In this document: positions 8,618 to 22,522 of the stretch, one piece after another
How positions within the stretch are numbered: the stretch's first letter is position 1
How the letters are laid out: every line of letters begins with the position of its first letter
Assembly: GCA_947625475.1 (NCBI GenBank)
Contig: CANQOL010000013.1
Location: forward strand, 1 to 64,000
DNA length: 64,000 nucleotides
Reading direction: 5' to 3'
Source: an uncultured Acetatifactor sp.
Lineage (GTDB): Bacteria > Bacillota > Clostridia > Lachnospirales > Lachnospiraceae
Translations under genes and position numbers: made by a program
The notes under the pieces: model-generated
Database searches by the model: none
What the model saw: the letters and a program-made list of their open reading frames with translations, nothing else
What the model was told of the DNA's origin: nothing

Positions 8618-9478
8618 ATGGCGGATCTGGGAATTCCTCAGAATACCATTGCGGTTTTACAGAAATACGGGGTTCGGGCCCAGAAAAAGTACGGCCAGAA
8701 TTTTCTCATAGACACCCATGTGCTGGAAAGGATCATGGACGCGGCGCAGATTGCGGGGGAGGATTTTGTGCTGGAGATCGGCCCGGGGATCGGCACCATG
8801 ACCCAATATCTGGCGGAGCGGGCGGGACATGTGACGGCGGTGGAGATCGACAGGACCCTGATCCCCATCCTGCGGGAAACCCTGGGGAACTATGAGAATG
8901 TGGAAATTATCAATGAGGATATCCTGAAGCTGGATATCCGGGCCCTCATCCGGGAGAAGAACGGGGGACGGCCCGTGAAGGTGGTGGCCAATCTTCCCTA
9001 TTATATTACCACGCCGATCCTCATGGAGCTGCTGGAAAAGAGGCTGCCTATCGCCAGCATCACCGTCATGGTCCAGAAGGAGGTGGCGGAGCGGATGCAG
9101 ACGGGCCCCGGCTCCAAGGAGTACGGCGCCCTGTCTCTGGCGGTTCAATACTACGCCAGGCCCCGGATTGTGGCCAATGTGCCCCCCAACTGCTTCCTGC
9201 CCCGCCCTGCGGTGGGCAGCGCGGTGATACGGCTGGACTGCTGGGAGAAGCCGCCCGTGGAGGTCAGGGACGAGAGCTTTCTCTTTGCCCTGATCCGGGG
9301 GGCCTTTCAGCAGCGAAGAAAAACCCTGCCCAATGCGCTGGCAGGGTCCGGGGAGCTGGAGCTTTCCAGGGAACAGGTGGCCGCAGCCCTGGAGGATATG
9401 GGGCTGGACGCGGCGGTGCGGGGAGAGCGGCTTTCGCTGGAGCAGTTCGCCCGGCTGAGCAATCTGCTGGGGAGGTAA
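8618..9478 (+). CDS. rsmA: 16S rRNA (adenine1518-N6/adenine1519-N6)-dimethyltransferase RsmA/KsgA
   Basis: This 286-residue protein dimethylates two adjacent adenines in the 3' terminal hairpin of 16S rRNA during small-subunit maturation. It has GQNFL near the start, the SAM-binding motif EIGPGIGTMTQYL, the acidic VEIDR, and the catalytic NLPYYITTPI. Length is normal. The ATG at 8618 has GGAAAGGAAGG upstream; a 27-residue upstream extension to 8537 is not family-like. It is a housekeeping gene at the right edge of the first O-acetylation operon. Confidence 0.95.
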   Translation: MADLGIPQNTIAVLQKYGVRAQKKYGQNFLIDTHVLERIMDAAQIAGEDFVLEIGPGIGTMTQYLAERAGHVTAVEIDRTLIPILRETLGNYENVEIINEDILKLDIRALIREKNGGRPVKVVANLPYYITTPILMELLEKRLPIASITVMVQKEVAERMQTGPGSKEYGALSLAVQYYARPRIVANVPPNCFLPRPAVGSAVIRLDCWEKPPVEVRDESFLFALIRGAFQQRRKTLPNALAGSGELELSREQVAAALEDMGLDAAVRGERLSLEQFARLSNLLGR

Positions 9479-9487
9479 GCGGGCCGC

Positions 9488-9530
9488 CCTTGGCATCAGC
9501 CTTGGCATCAGCCTTGGCACTTAGCCTTGG
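9488..9530 (+). repeat. Short tandem 12-bp repeats after rsmA
   Basis: Units of CCTTGGCATCAG occur at 9488-9499 and 9500-9511, followed by a degenerate third (9512-9523) and a CCTTGG remnant (9525-9530). They fill the short gap between the convergent rsmA and nrdG genes. No clear T-tract terminator is present. Confidence 0.7.
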
Positions 9531-9588
9531 TGTTTTGCTGGGCCGGGTGTACCGAGCAGCCGGAAACTTAAGGAAACTGCGCAGGGAG

Positions 9589-10086
9589 CTAACGGCCCGC
9601 CGCATTCCGCAGATCCAGGATCCGCTGGTTGCTGCTCCCCCGAAAGACCAGGGAGATGTCCTTTAGGGATTCCACAAATTCCCCGTCCACCAAAGTGTCG
9701 ATGCAGGAGAGCATGGGCCGGGTAAATTCCGTGTACACCTTTCCTCCCGGGACCAGGTCCGCGTCGTAGAGATACCCGGTGTAGCACCAGATATCCTTTT
9801 GCGGGAGGACGGCCCGGATCCGGGACAAAACCCCTGCCAGCACCTGCTGGTTTTCCGGCTCGAAGGGTTCTCCCCCCAAAAGAGAAAAGCCCTGAATGTA
9901 AGCAGGCTTCAGGGCCTTTATCAATTCTTCCTCGGTTTCGGCTGTAAAGGGACGGCCGTATGCAAAATCCCAGGCTTCCGAGTTAAAGCATCCCTTACAG
10001 TGATGCCGGCAGCCGGACACAAACAGGCTCACCCGCACCCCCGGACCGTTGGCAATATCATAGGGCTTTATGGCTCCGTAATTCAT
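9589..10086 (-). CDS. nrdG: Anaerobic ribonucleotide reductase activating protein
   Basis: This 165-residue radical-SAM enzyme generates the glycyl radical on NrdD. The cluster-binding motif is Cys26-x3-Cys30-x2-Cys33 (CRHHCKGC), followed by the SAM-binding GGEPF. It lies directly downstream of nrdD on the minus strand, the usual order. The ATG at 10086 is preferred to the one at 10098 because GAGG lies 5 nt upstream and MNYGAIKPYDIANGPG is the family N-terminus. Confidence 0.93.
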   Translation of the reverse strand: MNYGAIKPYDIANGPGVRVSLFVSGCRHHCKGCFNSEAWDFAYGRPFTAETEEELIKALKPAYIQGFSLLGGEPFEPENQQVLAGVLSRIRAVLPQKDIWCYTGYLYDADLVPGGKVYTEFTRPMLSCIDTLVDGEFVESLKDISLVFRGSSNQRILDLRNAAGR

Positions 10087-10132
10087 GGCAGACCTCATTT
10101 TCCGAAAATCTTCCCCCCAGGCAGCCGCCTCC

Positions 10133-12322
10133 CTACAGGTGCAGGACCCGGTCCTTGATCTCCTGGGTGCGGCCCTGGTTCCAGTACTGGGTCCCGATGT
10201 AGCCGCAGGTCCTGCGGGCCACCCACATCTTGCTCTCGTCCCGGTTCCCGCAGCTGGGGCATTCCCAGAGAAGCTTCCCGGAGGCGTCCTCCACGATCCG
10301 GATCTCCCCGTCGTAACCGCAGCATTCGCAGTAGTCGCTCTTGGTGTTCAGCTCCGCGTACATGATGTTGTCATAGATAAACTTCATCACGGAGAGCACT
10401 GCGGGGATATTGTTCTGCATGTTGGGAACCTCCACGTAGCTGACGGCGCCTCCCGGAGAGAGCTTCTGGAACTCAGACTCAAACTTCAGCTTGCTGAAGG
10501 CGTCGATCTGCTCCGAAACATGCACATGGTAGCTGTTGGTGATATAATTTTTGTCCGTCACGCCCCGGATGATGCCGAAGCGCTTCTGGAGACATTTGGC
10601 AAATTTGTAGGTGGTGGACTCCAGGGGGGTGCCGTACACGGAGTAGCTGATGTGCTCCGCCTCCTTCCACTCCCTGCACTTATCGTTGAGCCGCTGCATG
10701 ACGCTTAAGGCGAAGGGCCTTGCCTCCGGGTCCGTGTGGGATTTGCCCAGCATCCGCACGCACATCTCATACAGGCCCGCATAGCCCAGGGAGATGGTGG
10801 AATAGCCGTTGTACAGGAGCTTGTCTATGGTCTCGCCCTTCTCCAGGCGGGCCAGGGCTCCGTACTGCCAAAGGATGGGGGCCACGTCGGACACGGTGCC
10901 CTTCAGGCGCTCATGCCGGCAGCGCAGGGCCTTGTGGCAGAGCTCCAGGCGCTCGTCCAAAATTTCCCAGAACCGGTCCATATCCCCGTTGGAGGAACAG
11001 GCCACGTCCACCAGGTTGATGGTCACCACGCCCTGGTTGAAACGGCCGTAGTACTGATGGGAGCCGTCGGGGTTGCGCTGGGAGTCCTCCACCGTCAGGA
11101 AGGACCGGCAGCCCATGCAGGGGTACACATCGCCCTGCTTTAACTCCTTCATCACCTTGGCGGAAATATAGTCGGGCACCATGCGCTTGGCGGTGCACTT
11201 GGCCGCCAGCTCGGTCAGATACCAGTAAGGGGAATCCTCCGTGATATTGTCCTCGTCCAGCACGTAAATCAGCTTGGGGAAGGCGGGGGTGATCCACACG
11301 CCCTTCTCGTTCTTGACGCCCTGGAGCCGCTGGTGGAGCACTTCCTCGATGACCATGGCCAGATCGTCCCGCACCCGGCCCGCCGGCACCTCGTCCAGGT
11401 ACATAAACATGGTGACGAAGGGGGCCTGGCCGTTACAGGTCATCAGGGTGATGAGCTGATACTGGATGGTCTGGATGCCGCTCTTGATCTCTTGCTTTAA
11501 CCGGCTCTCGGTGAGCTTGGAGATAACGGCCTCGTCCAGGAACTCGCCGCACTCTGTGCGCTCCTCGATGATCTGGCTGCGGAGCTTCTGGCGGCTGATA
11601 TCCACAAAGGGAGCCAGATGAGAGAGGGTAAAGGACTGGCCGCCGTACTGGTTGCTGGCCACCTGTGCCACGATCTGGGTGGTCACGTTGCAGGCGGTAA
11701 AGAAGCTGTGGGGCTTCTCGATCAGGGTTTCGCTGATCACCGTGCCGTTCTGCAGCATGTCCTCCAGATTGATCAGATCGCAGTTGTGCTCTCTCTGGGC
11801 ATAATAATCCGAGTCATGGAAGTGGATGAGCCCCTCCCTGTGGGCCCGGACCACATCATCCGGCAGCAGGATCCGCATGGTGAGATCCTTGCTCACCTCC
11901 CCTGCCATATAGTCCCTCTGGGTGGAGTTGATGGTGGGATTCTTATTGGAATTCTCCTGCTTGACGTTCTCGTTTACCTGGTCCAAGAGGGAGAGGATAT
12001 TGTTGTCCGTGGTGTTGGACTTGCGGGTCAGCTCCCGCATATAGCGGTACCGCACGTACTTCTGGGCCACCTCGTAGCCCCGCATCTCCATGATGCCGGT
12101 CTCCACCATGTCCTGGATATCCTCCACATTGATGGCGTGAGAACTGCTCTTGGCCCGGGAGGCGATATTCTCCGCGATGGCCGCAATCTGATATTCGTTC
12201 AGCTGGTGGATCGGCGTAACCCCGTTGTTGGCCTTCTGCACCGCATTGATGATCTTGGTCCCGTCAAAGGTGACCTCTTCCCCGTTTCGCTTGATGACGT
12301 TGGTTTTTACTTCCGTACTCAT
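10133..12322 (-). CDS. nrdD: Anaerobic (class III) ribonucleoside-triphosphate reductase
   Basis: This 729-residue enzyme reduces NTPs to dNTPs without oxygen. It has an N-terminal ATP-cone allosteric domain (about residues 1-95), the catalytic barrel, a zinc site of paired CxxC motifs near the C-terminus (CECC and CPSC), and the glycyl-radical loop RTCGYIG (about 704-710). The radical is installed by NrdG, encoded 46 bp downstream. It indicates an anaerobic lifestyle. It is expressed from its own minus-strand promoter at 12479-12506. Confidence 0.96.
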   Translation of the reverse strand: MSTEVKTNVIKRNGEEVTFDGTKIINAVQKANNGVTPIHQLNEYQIAAIAENIASRAKSSSHAINVEDIQDMVETGIMEMRGYEVAQKYVRYRYMRELTRKSNTTDNNILSLLDQVNENVKQENSNKNPTINSTQRDYMAGEVSKDLTMRILLPDDVVRAHREGLIHFHDSDYYAQREHNCDLINLEDMLQNGTVISETLIEKPHSFFTACNVTTQIVAQVASNQYGGQSFTLSHLAPFVDISRQKLRSQIIEERTECGEFLDEAVISKLTESRLKQEIKSGIQTIQYQLITLMTCNGQAPFVTMFMYLDEVPAGRVRDDLAMVIEEVLHQRLQGVKNEKGVWITPAFPKLIYVLDEDNITEDSPYWYLTELAAKCTAKRMVPDYISAKVMKELKQGDVYPCMGCRSFLTVEDSQRNPDGSHQYYGRFNQGVVTINLVDVACSSNGDMDRFWEILDERLELCHKALRCRHERLKGTVSDVAPILWQYGALARLEKGETIDKLLYNGYSTISLGYAGLYEMCVRMLGKSHTDPEARPFALSVMQRLNDKCREWKEAEHISYSVYGTPLESTTYKFAKCLQKRFGIIRGVTDKNYITNSYHVHVSEQIDAFSKLKFESEFQKLSPGGAVSYVEVPNMQNNIPAVLSVMKFIYDNIMYAELNTKSDYCECCGYDGEIRIVEDASGKLLWECPSCGNRDESKMWVARRTCGYIGTQYWNQGRTQEIKDRVLHL

Positions 12323-12478
12323 ATGCTATACCCCCTGCCCGCGGCGGGCGTCCGACTGAAAATCCGGCCTGGCTGCCCACCCGGAATCCGTCCTCCCTGC
12401 AAATCTCCCCATTTGCAAATTTCCCAATATCTTGTGGTGACTTCGAAAAAAATGCTCTAAATATTGTGCCTACATTCC

Positions 12479-12506
12479 ATCTTACAACTTTTTATGGAAA
12501 TGTCAA
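12479..12506 (-). promoter_or_regulatory. Promoter of nrdD
   Basis: On the minus strand a perfect -35 TTGACA (12501-12506) and a 4/6 -10 TAAGAT (12479-12484) are 16 bp apart, giving a leader of about 150 nt before nrdD. The whole 219-bp gap (12323-12541) is AT-rich; apart from this promoter I see nothing coding in it. Confidence 0.55.
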
Positions 12507-12541
12507 GATGATTTACAGGTAGTTTAAATATTCGTTTAAAT

Positions 12542-13597
12542 TCAGACGAAAAGAAGATTTCGCAGCCGTTTCAGCCCCATTTTGAGCCGCGTCAGACATT
12601 TGGCCAGGGTGTCATTTTTGACGATCGCTATCGCGATTATCCTGTATGGCAGGGGAACCAGCCTCCAGTATTTTTCCCCGGCGCTTATATTGGACCGTAT
12701 TTTTTGAGAGAGATCCGGATCGGGAGTCCCCCTGCCCAGGAGCTGTTCATAGATGACTGTGTTCCATACAATGTACTGCCGGTATAAGTTGGCGAAGCAG
12801 GTTTCCGTGATCCTGTCTCTGTCCGCCATCATGATTTCGTAACCGTGGAGCCCCTTCAGATAGTTTTCAATTTTGGAGCTGCCCACGATGCCTGTCCGCA
12901 GGATCACATAGTGATACATGGGCAGGCCGCAGTAGCACACCTGCCGGGCGTCTCTTAAGGTCTCCCATGTAAACACCGCGTCGTCGTTGATCGCAACATC
13001 CGTGCGGTATCGGTGGGATCCGATGACCTCGCGGCGCCACACCTTGTTCCAGACCATTCCCTCGATACTGTTTTCCTCCCGGGCAATGCTCTCAAAGATA
13101 TCCCTGTCCGTGAGAATGCGCACCTGGGCCTCTCTGCCGGGCTTGCAGGTTATGTGGGGGGTCCGTGATTCCTTCTCCTTCCTGTAGCTGCAGGCCGAGA
13201 CGTCTGAACCGGTCATCTCCAGGTTCTGCAGCAGGATCTGATACATGTCCGGATCCAGGTAGTCGTCCGAATCCACAAAAGTGAGAAGCTCTCCCCTGGA
13301 CAGCTCAATCCCAAGGTTGCGCGCCGAGGAACAGCCTCCGTTGGGCTTGTGGATCGCGCGCACCCGGGGATCTCTGCGCTCATAGCTGTCACAGATCTGG
13401 GGCGAGGAATCCCTGGAGCCGTCGTCCACCAGCAGCAGTTCAAAGTGTCTGTATGTCTGCTGCAGGATGCTGTCCACGCACATGTTCAGATATTTCTCCG
13501 CATTATAAATGGGGATGATAATGCTTAATAACCGCTCAGCCGTATTCTCTTTTCTGCTTTCAGCGTTTGCGGACGGGGGAAAAAACACAGTTTCCAT
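12542..13597 (-). CDS. GT2 family glycosyltransferase
   Basis: This 351-residue cytoplasmic GT-A enzyme has LSIIIPIYNAEKYL and the first nucleotide-binding motif ELLLVDDGS. GGCSSARNLGI and the metal-binding VDSDDYLD follow, and the C-terminal half is variable. It resembles EpsJ-like transferases that add one sugar to a lipid-linked oligosaccharide; donor and acceptor are unknown. The ATG at 13597 has AAGGGAG upstream. It stands alone on the minus strand between nrdD and the divergent polysaccharide operon. Confidence 0.88.
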   Translation of the reverse strand: METVFFPPSANAESRKENTAERLLSIIIPIYNAEKYLNMCVDSILQQTYRHFELLLVDDGSRDSSPQICDSYERRDPRVRAIHKPNGGCSSARNLGIELSRGELLTFVDSDDYLDPDMYQILLQNLEMTGSDVSACSYRKEKESRTPHITCKPGREAQVRILTDRDIFESIAREENSIEGMVWNKVWRREVIGSHRYRTDVAINDDAVFTWETLRDARQVCYCGLPMYHYVILRTGIVGSSKIENYLKGLHGYEIMMADRDRITETCFANLYRQYIVWNTVIYEQLLGRGTPDPDLSQKIRSNISAGEKYWRLVPLPYRIIAIAIVKNDTLAKCLTRLKMGLKRLRNLLFV

Positions 13598-13644
13598 GGC
13601 AGGCTCCCTTATACGGCGCTTTTAAAATCGGCCGGCTTATTTTA

Positions 13645-13673
13645 AACATAGCATAGAATGATAAAACCTTCAA
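13645..13673 (-). promoter_or_regulatory. Promoter of the minus-strand GT2 gene
   Basis: On the minus strand -35 TTGAAG (13668-13673) and -10 TATGTT (13645-13650) are 17 bp apart, both 4/6 matches. They lie about 50 bp upstream of the GT2 start and back to back with the plus-strand promoter at 13718. Confidence 0.4.
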
Positions 13674-13717
13674 TCATATCTGTAAAAATATGTGGATTTG
13701 CCCTTTGCATCGTATTG

Positions 13718-13746
13718 TTGAATTGTCGGTTGCGATGTGGTACAAT
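13718..13746 (+). promoter_or_regulatory. Promoter of the long polysaccharide operon (leader copy B)
   Basis: -35 TTGAAT (13718-13723) and -10 TACAAT (13741-13746) are 17 bp apart. A TGG precedes the -10, giving an extended -10 (TGNTACAAT). It is followed immediately by the conserved palindrome GTCCACAG...CTGTGGAC. Confidence 0.6.
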
Positions 13747-13806
13747 GTCCACAGGAAAAGCGTCTGTGGACTTCTGATTCCATGTGCGCCTGGAGGCGCA
13801 CGGTAA
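13747..13806 (+). promoter_or_regulatory. Leader element copy B: palindrome plus conserved hairpin
   Basis: The 8-bp inverted repeat (13747-13754 / 13764-13771) spans the expected transcription start. Next comes TGATTCCAT and a perfect 7-bp stem GTGCGCC (13784-13790) / GGCGCAC (13795-13801) with loop TGGA, then CGGTAAT. Copy C at 37598-37640 repeats this core almost base for base upstream of another operon; only the loop differs (TGGC). No T-tract follows, so it is not a simple terminator. An RNA recognised by an antiterminator such as LoaP is one possibility (inference). Confidence 0.65.
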
Positions 13807-13855
13807 TGTGGTATAATAAAACATATTTAATTTTGAAGAAAGAGGAAAGTGCGTT

Positions 13856-18505
<4,650 letters not shown>

Positions 18506-19447
18506 GGGAATGGTGGGAAGCGCCATCTGCCGTGCCCTGGAGCGGGAAGGGTATCACAATATTCTGACCAGGACCCACGGGGAGCTGGATCTGTGCCGGC
18601 AGGAGCCGGTGGAACGCTTTTTCCGGGAGGAAAAGCCGGATTATGTGTTCCTGGCCGCCGGCAAGGTGGGGGGGATCGTGGCCAACGCGGAGGCCCTGGC
18701 GGATTTTATGTATGAGAACATGCTGCTGGAGATGAATGTGATCCGGGAAGCCTTCCGCAGCGGCTGCCGCAAGCTCCTTTTCCTGGGATCCTCCTGTATT
18801 TATCCCAGAATGGCCCCCCAGCCCATGAAGGAGAGCTGCCTGCTGACCTCGGAGCTGGAGAAGACCAACGAGGCGTATGCCCTGGCCAAGATTTCGGGGC
18901 TGAAATTCTGTGAGTTCATGAACCGTCAGTATGGGACGGACTATATTTCCGTTATGCCTACGAATCTGTACGGGCCCAACGATAATTATCATCCCACCCA
19001 CAGCCATGTGCTGCCGGCGCTGATCCGCAGGTTCCATGAGGCAAAGGAGGCCGGGGCGCCCCAGGTGGTCTGCTGGGGAACCGGCACCGTGCTGCGGGAG
19101 TTTTTGTATGTGGACGATCTGGCGGATGCCTGCCTGTTCCTGATGGACCGTTACTCCGGGAATGAGACCGTGAATGTGGGGACCGGCAGGGAGCTGACGA
19201 TCCGGGAGCTGGCGCAGCTGGTGGCCGATGCAGTGGGCTACCGGGGAGAAATCCTCTGGGATGCGGAAAAGCCGGACGGGACTCCCAGGAAGCTCCTGGA
19301 TGTGTCCAAGCTCCATGCCATGGGCTGGACCCACAAGGTGGAGCTGGAGGAGGGAATCCGCCTGGCCTATGAGGATTTCCTGCATAATCCCATCCGGACG
19401 GAGCGTTAGACGGGCGGATGGGGCTGTGACGTCGGAGGGAAAAGAGG

Positions 19448-19918
19448 TTGTTTGGTGAGATGGATTTTTTGAGAGAGCTGTTTCAGAACCGGATCTTTAT
19501 GACGGCCGCGGCCGCCTGGTTTGCGGCACAGGTGATTAAGACGGCGATTCACCTGATTCTGACGAGAAAATTTGTGGCGGAGCGCCTGGTGGGCAGCGGA
19601 GGCATGCCCAGCTCCCATTCCGCCACGGTGTGCGGCCTGGTTATGGCGGTTTACTATGAGTACGGCGCCGGAGGGTTCCCCTTTGCCGTTTCTCTGATCC
19701 TGGCCATTATCGTGATGCACGACGCCATGGGAGTGCGGCGGGAGACCGGCATACAGGCCAAGCTTCTGAATGATATGCTGAAGGTGTTTGAGGATATGGG
19801 GCGCGGGGAGATTTCCGCCCATGACAAGCTCAAGGAGCTTGTGGGGCATACGCCCCTGCAGGTGCTGGTAGGGGGGCTGCTGGGAGTCCTGGTGGCGTTC
19901 CTTCTGCATCTCCTGTAA
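19448..19918 (+). CDS. Divergent PAP2 family protein (YuiD-like)
   Basis: This 156-residue membrane protein has the divergent PAP2 (acid phosphatase/VPR-related, DUF212) pattern: GGMPSSHSATVCGL (residues 52-65) carries the SxxH-type phosphatase residues, and HDAMGVRRETG holds the second conserved His/Arg set. About four membrane segments are visible. A lipid or prenyl phosphate phosphatase role, for example undecaprenyl-PP recycling during polymer assembly, is plausible but untested. The TTG at 19448 has GGAGGG 8 nt upstream; the ATG at 19460 lacks good spacing. Confidence 0.85.
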   Translation: MFGEMDFLRELFQNRIFMTAAAAWFAAQVIKTAIHLILTRKFVAERLVGSGGMPSSHSATVCGLVMAVYYEYGAGGFPFAVSLILAIIVMHDAMGVRRETGIQAKLLNDMLKVFEDMGRGEISAHDKLKELVGHTPLQVLVGGLLGVLVAFLLHLL

Positions 19919-19982
19919 GGGCCGTCCGCCGGGGACGGGGCGTACTCTCCCGGCACAGACGCAAGAGAAGGAGAGAGGCTGC

Positions 19983-20759
19983 ATGAAGGTAGTGATACTG
20001 GCGGGAGGCTTCGGGACCCGCATCAGCGAGGAAAGTTATCTGAAGCCAAAGCCCATGATCGAGATTGGGGAGAAGCCGATCCTGTGGCATATTATGAAGG
20101 GGTATTCCCACTACGGCTTCTGTGATTTTATCATCTGCTGCGGGTATAAGCAGCATGTGATCAAGGAGTGGTTCGCCGACTATTATCTGCACAGCAGCGA
20201 CGTGTCCTTTGATTTCTCCCAGGGGGGGAGGATGACGATCCTCAACAATGTGTCGGAGCCCTGGAAGGTGACGCTGGTGGACACCGGCCTCAACACCATG
20301 ACCGGAGGGCGGATCAAGAGGATCCAAAAGTATGTGCAGGGGGAGACCTTTATGCTGACCTATGGGGACGGGGTGAGCGACATCCCTATCGGGGAGCTGC
20401 TGAAATTCCACCGAAGCCACGGAAAGCTGGCCACGGTGACGGCGGTCCAGGTGGGGCAGCGGTTCGGCGTGCTGGGGATCCAGGGGGAGGACATCATCAC
20501 CTCCTTCCGGGAGAAGAGCCAGAGCGACGGCAGCCGGATCAACGCGGGCTTTATGGTGATGGAGCCGGGGATTTTCGATTATATCGAGGGAGATCAGACG
20601 GTCTTTGAGAGGGATACTCTGGAGAAGGTGGCCTCCCTGGGAGAGCTGAAGGCGTACAAGTACGACGGCTACTGGCAGTGTATGGATACCAAGAGGGAGA
20701 GGGACGCCCTGGAGGCGCTGTGGGCCTCGGGCAGAGCGCCCTGGAAGAGTTGGGATTAG
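19983..20759 (+). CDS. rfbF: Glucose-1-phosphate cytidylyltransferase
   Basis: This 258-residue nucleotidyltransferase joins CTP and glucose-1-phosphate to give CDP-glucose. It has LAGGFGTRISEE at residues 6-17, the conserved KPKPMIEIGEKPILWHIMK, LTYGDGVSDI and GYWQCMDTKRE. It is the first step of the CDP-6-deoxyhexose pathway; the next enzyme (rfbG) is encoded 3.7 kb downstream in the same operon. Between them lie a split transketolase and an epimerase-like gene rather than the usual rfbH 3-dehydratase. Confidence 0.95.
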   Translation: MKVVILAGGFGTRISEESYLKPKPMIEIGEKPILWHIMKGYSHYGFCDFIICCGYKQHVIKEWFADYYLHSSDVSFDFSQGGRMTILNNVSEPWKVTLVDTGLNTMTGGRIKRIQKYVQGETFMLTYGDGVSDIPIGELLKFHRSHGKLATVTAVQVGQRFGVLGIQGEDIITSFREKSQSDGSRINAGFMVMEPGIFDYIEGDQTVFERDTLEKVASLGELKAYKYDGYWQCMDTKRERDALEALWASGRAPWKSWD

Positions 20760-20771
20760 AAGGAGGCAAGG

Positions 20772-21584
20772 ATGCCGGTTTCGATGACAAGCGAAGAGCT
20801 GGCCCGGAGGCTGAGGATACATGCGGTGGAGATGGCCCATTTTTCAGGGGAGTCCCACGTGGCCTCCGCGCTGTCCATGTGTGATATCGTGGCGGTTTTG
20901 TACCGTCACATCCTGCGGGTGGATCCCGGGGATCCCGGCTGGGAGGGGAGGGACCGCTTTTTCCTGAGCAAGGGGCACGCCTGCTCCGCCCTGTACGCAG
21001 TCCTGGCGGAGACGGGTTTTTTTGACCCGGCGCTGCTGAACGGCCAGTGCCAGAACGGCAGCCCCCTCTCCGGGCATGTGACCCGCAAGGGAGTGCCGGG
21101 GGTGGAGTGGTCCACGGGCTCTCTGGGGCATGGCTGCTGCGCTGCCGCGGGGGCGGCGCTGAACGGGAAGCTGAAAAAGAAGGATTATCGGGTATACTGT
21201 CTGTTGGGAGACGGAGAGTGCGATGAGGGCTCCGTGTGGGAGATGGCTCTCTTTGCCCATCAGTACGGGCTGGACAATCTGTGCGTGATCGTGGACCAAA
21301 ACGGGATGCAGGCCATGGGGCGCACGGAGAAGGTGGCGGACCACATTGACCTGGCCAAAAAGTGGGAGGCATTCGGCTGGGAGGTGCGTCAGGCAGACGG
21401 CCACAGCCACCGGGCTCTGCGGGAGGCGCTGGAGGGGCCTTTGGCGGGGGCGCCCCTGTGCCTGATCGCCCACACGGTAAAGGGGAAGGGCGTCTCCTTT
21501 ATGGAGAATAACCTGCTGTGGCATTATCGGGACCCCCAGGGGGAATTCTTTGAGAATGCGCTTCGGGAGCTGGAGGAAAGATGA
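20772..21584 (+). CDS. Transketolase N-terminal (thiamine-PP binding) subunit
   Basis: This 270-residue protein corresponds to the pyrophosphate-binding half of transketolase. It has SKGHA (His69), GSLGHG (His120), and the ThDP motif from GDG (146-148) to Asn177. The Pyr half is encoded by the next gene with a 4-bp overlap, so the two form a heteromeric enzyme. Placement between rfbF and rfbG, rather than with pentose-phosphate genes, suggests it transfers a two-carbon ketol unit onto a nucleotide-sugar ketone. That role is inferred by analogy with the ThDP enzyme YerE of yersiniose synthesis. Confidence 0.88.
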   Translation: MPVSMTSEELARRLRIHAVEMAHFSGESHVASALSMCDIVAVLYRHILRVDPGDPGWEGRDRFFLSKGHACSALYAVLAETGFFDPALLNGQCQNGSPLSGHVTRKGVPGVEWSTGSLGHGCCAAAGAALNGKLKKKDYRVYCLLGDGECDEGSVWEMALFAHQYGLDNLCVIVDQNGMQAMGRTEKVADHIDLAKKWEAFGWEVRQADGHSHRALREALEGPLAGAPLCLIAHTVKGKGVSFMENNLLWHYRDPQGEFFENALRELEER

Positions 21585-22522
21585 AGAGAGCGTTTGTGAG
21601 CGCACTGTGCGGCTGGATGAAGGAAAAAGAAAATCTGTACCTGTTCACGGCGGATCTTGGGTACGGCGTCATGAACCCTCTCCTGGAGGAACACCCGGAC
21701 CGGTTCATCAACGCGGGAATCTGCGAGCAGAATATGACCTCCGCCGCTGCGGGCTTCGCCGCGGAGGGAAATATTGTATTTACCTATTCCATCGGGAATT
21801 TCCCCACCCTGAGGTGTCTGGAGCAGATCCGGAACGATGTGGCCTACCACGGAGCCAATGTGAAGATCGTGGCGGTGGGAGGCGGGTTTGCTTACGGCAG
21901 CCTTGGGATGAGTCATCACGCCACGGAGGATCTGGCGGTCATGAGGGCCATCCCCGGGATGACGGTCCTGGCGCCTGCGGACGCCGCGGAGACGGCGGAG
22001 GCGGTCCGGCTGGCCATAGAGACGGAGGGGCCCGTGTACATCCGGCTGGGACACGGAGGGGAGCCGAAGGTGTCCCATGAACAGGGGGATATCCGCAGGC
22101 TGCTCCGGCTGAAGATACCGGAGGAAGCCCCCCGGAGGGAGGCCGGCGGCGGGCTCCCCAGGGCGGCCCTGCTGGGCACCGGAACGGTGGTGCCCCAGGT
22201 GGAGAGAGCGGCGGCTCTGCTCCAGGGCCGCGCCCGGGTGGAGGCATATTCGGTGCCTGCGATAAAGCCCATCGACCGGGAGGGGATTGTGCGGCTTGGC
22301 GCTGAGAACGAATATGTGGTCACGGTGGAGGAACACAATATTCTGGGAGGCCTGGGAGGCGCGGTGGCGGAGATTTTGGCGGAGGCGGGGGCCGGCGCCA
22401 GGCTGGTGAGGCTTGGCCTGCGGGACGAGTTTACCCAGGAGGTCGGCTCCGCCGAATATCTGAGAGAATATTACGGCCTGGACAGCAGAGGGATTGTCAG
22501 GCGCATTGAGGAGCTATTGTGA
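21581..22522 (+). CDS. Transketolase C-terminal subunit
   Basis: This 313-residue protein carries the pyrimidine-binding half and C-terminal domain of transketolase. The catalytic Glu49 lies in INAGICEQNM, and GMSHHATEDLAVMRAIPGMTV is typical of split transketolases and 1-deoxyxylulose-5-phosphate synthase relatives. The C-terminal domain contains EEHNILGGLGGAVAE. The gene overlaps the N-terminal subunit gene by 4 bp and the downstream epimerase-like gene by 4 bp, which implies coupled translation and a fixed subunit ratio. Confidence 0.88.
   Translation: MKRAFVSALCGWMKEKENLYLFTADLGYGVMNPLLEEHPDRFINAGICEQNMTSAAAGFAAEGNIVFTYSIGNFPTLRCLEQIRNDVAYHGANVKIVAVGGGFAYGSLGMSHHATEDLAVMRAIPGMTVLAPADAAETAEAVRLAIETEGPVYIRLGHGGEPKVSHEQGDIRRLLRLKIPEEAPRREAGGGLPRAALLGTGTVVPQVERAAALLQGRARVEAYSVPAIKPIDREGIVRLGAENEYVVTVEEHNILGGLGGAVAEILAEAGAGARLVRLGLRDEFTQEVGSAEYLREYYGLDSRGIVRRIEELL

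Noticed and set aside
10085..10708. 207-codon plus-strand open frame
   Set aside because: It lies antisense inside nrdD, whose frame is conserved and complete.
12440..12500. NrdR box upstream of nrdD
   Set aside because: A CACAATATTTAGAG-like stretch is present on the minus strand, but it matches only part of the palindromic consensus and I could not find a properly spaced second box.
13809..13817. Second promoter (TGGTATAAT) just before the Wzy-like gene
   Set aside because: It has an extended -10 but no -35 at 16-18 bp, and it lies within the leader of a better promoter; possible but unsupported.
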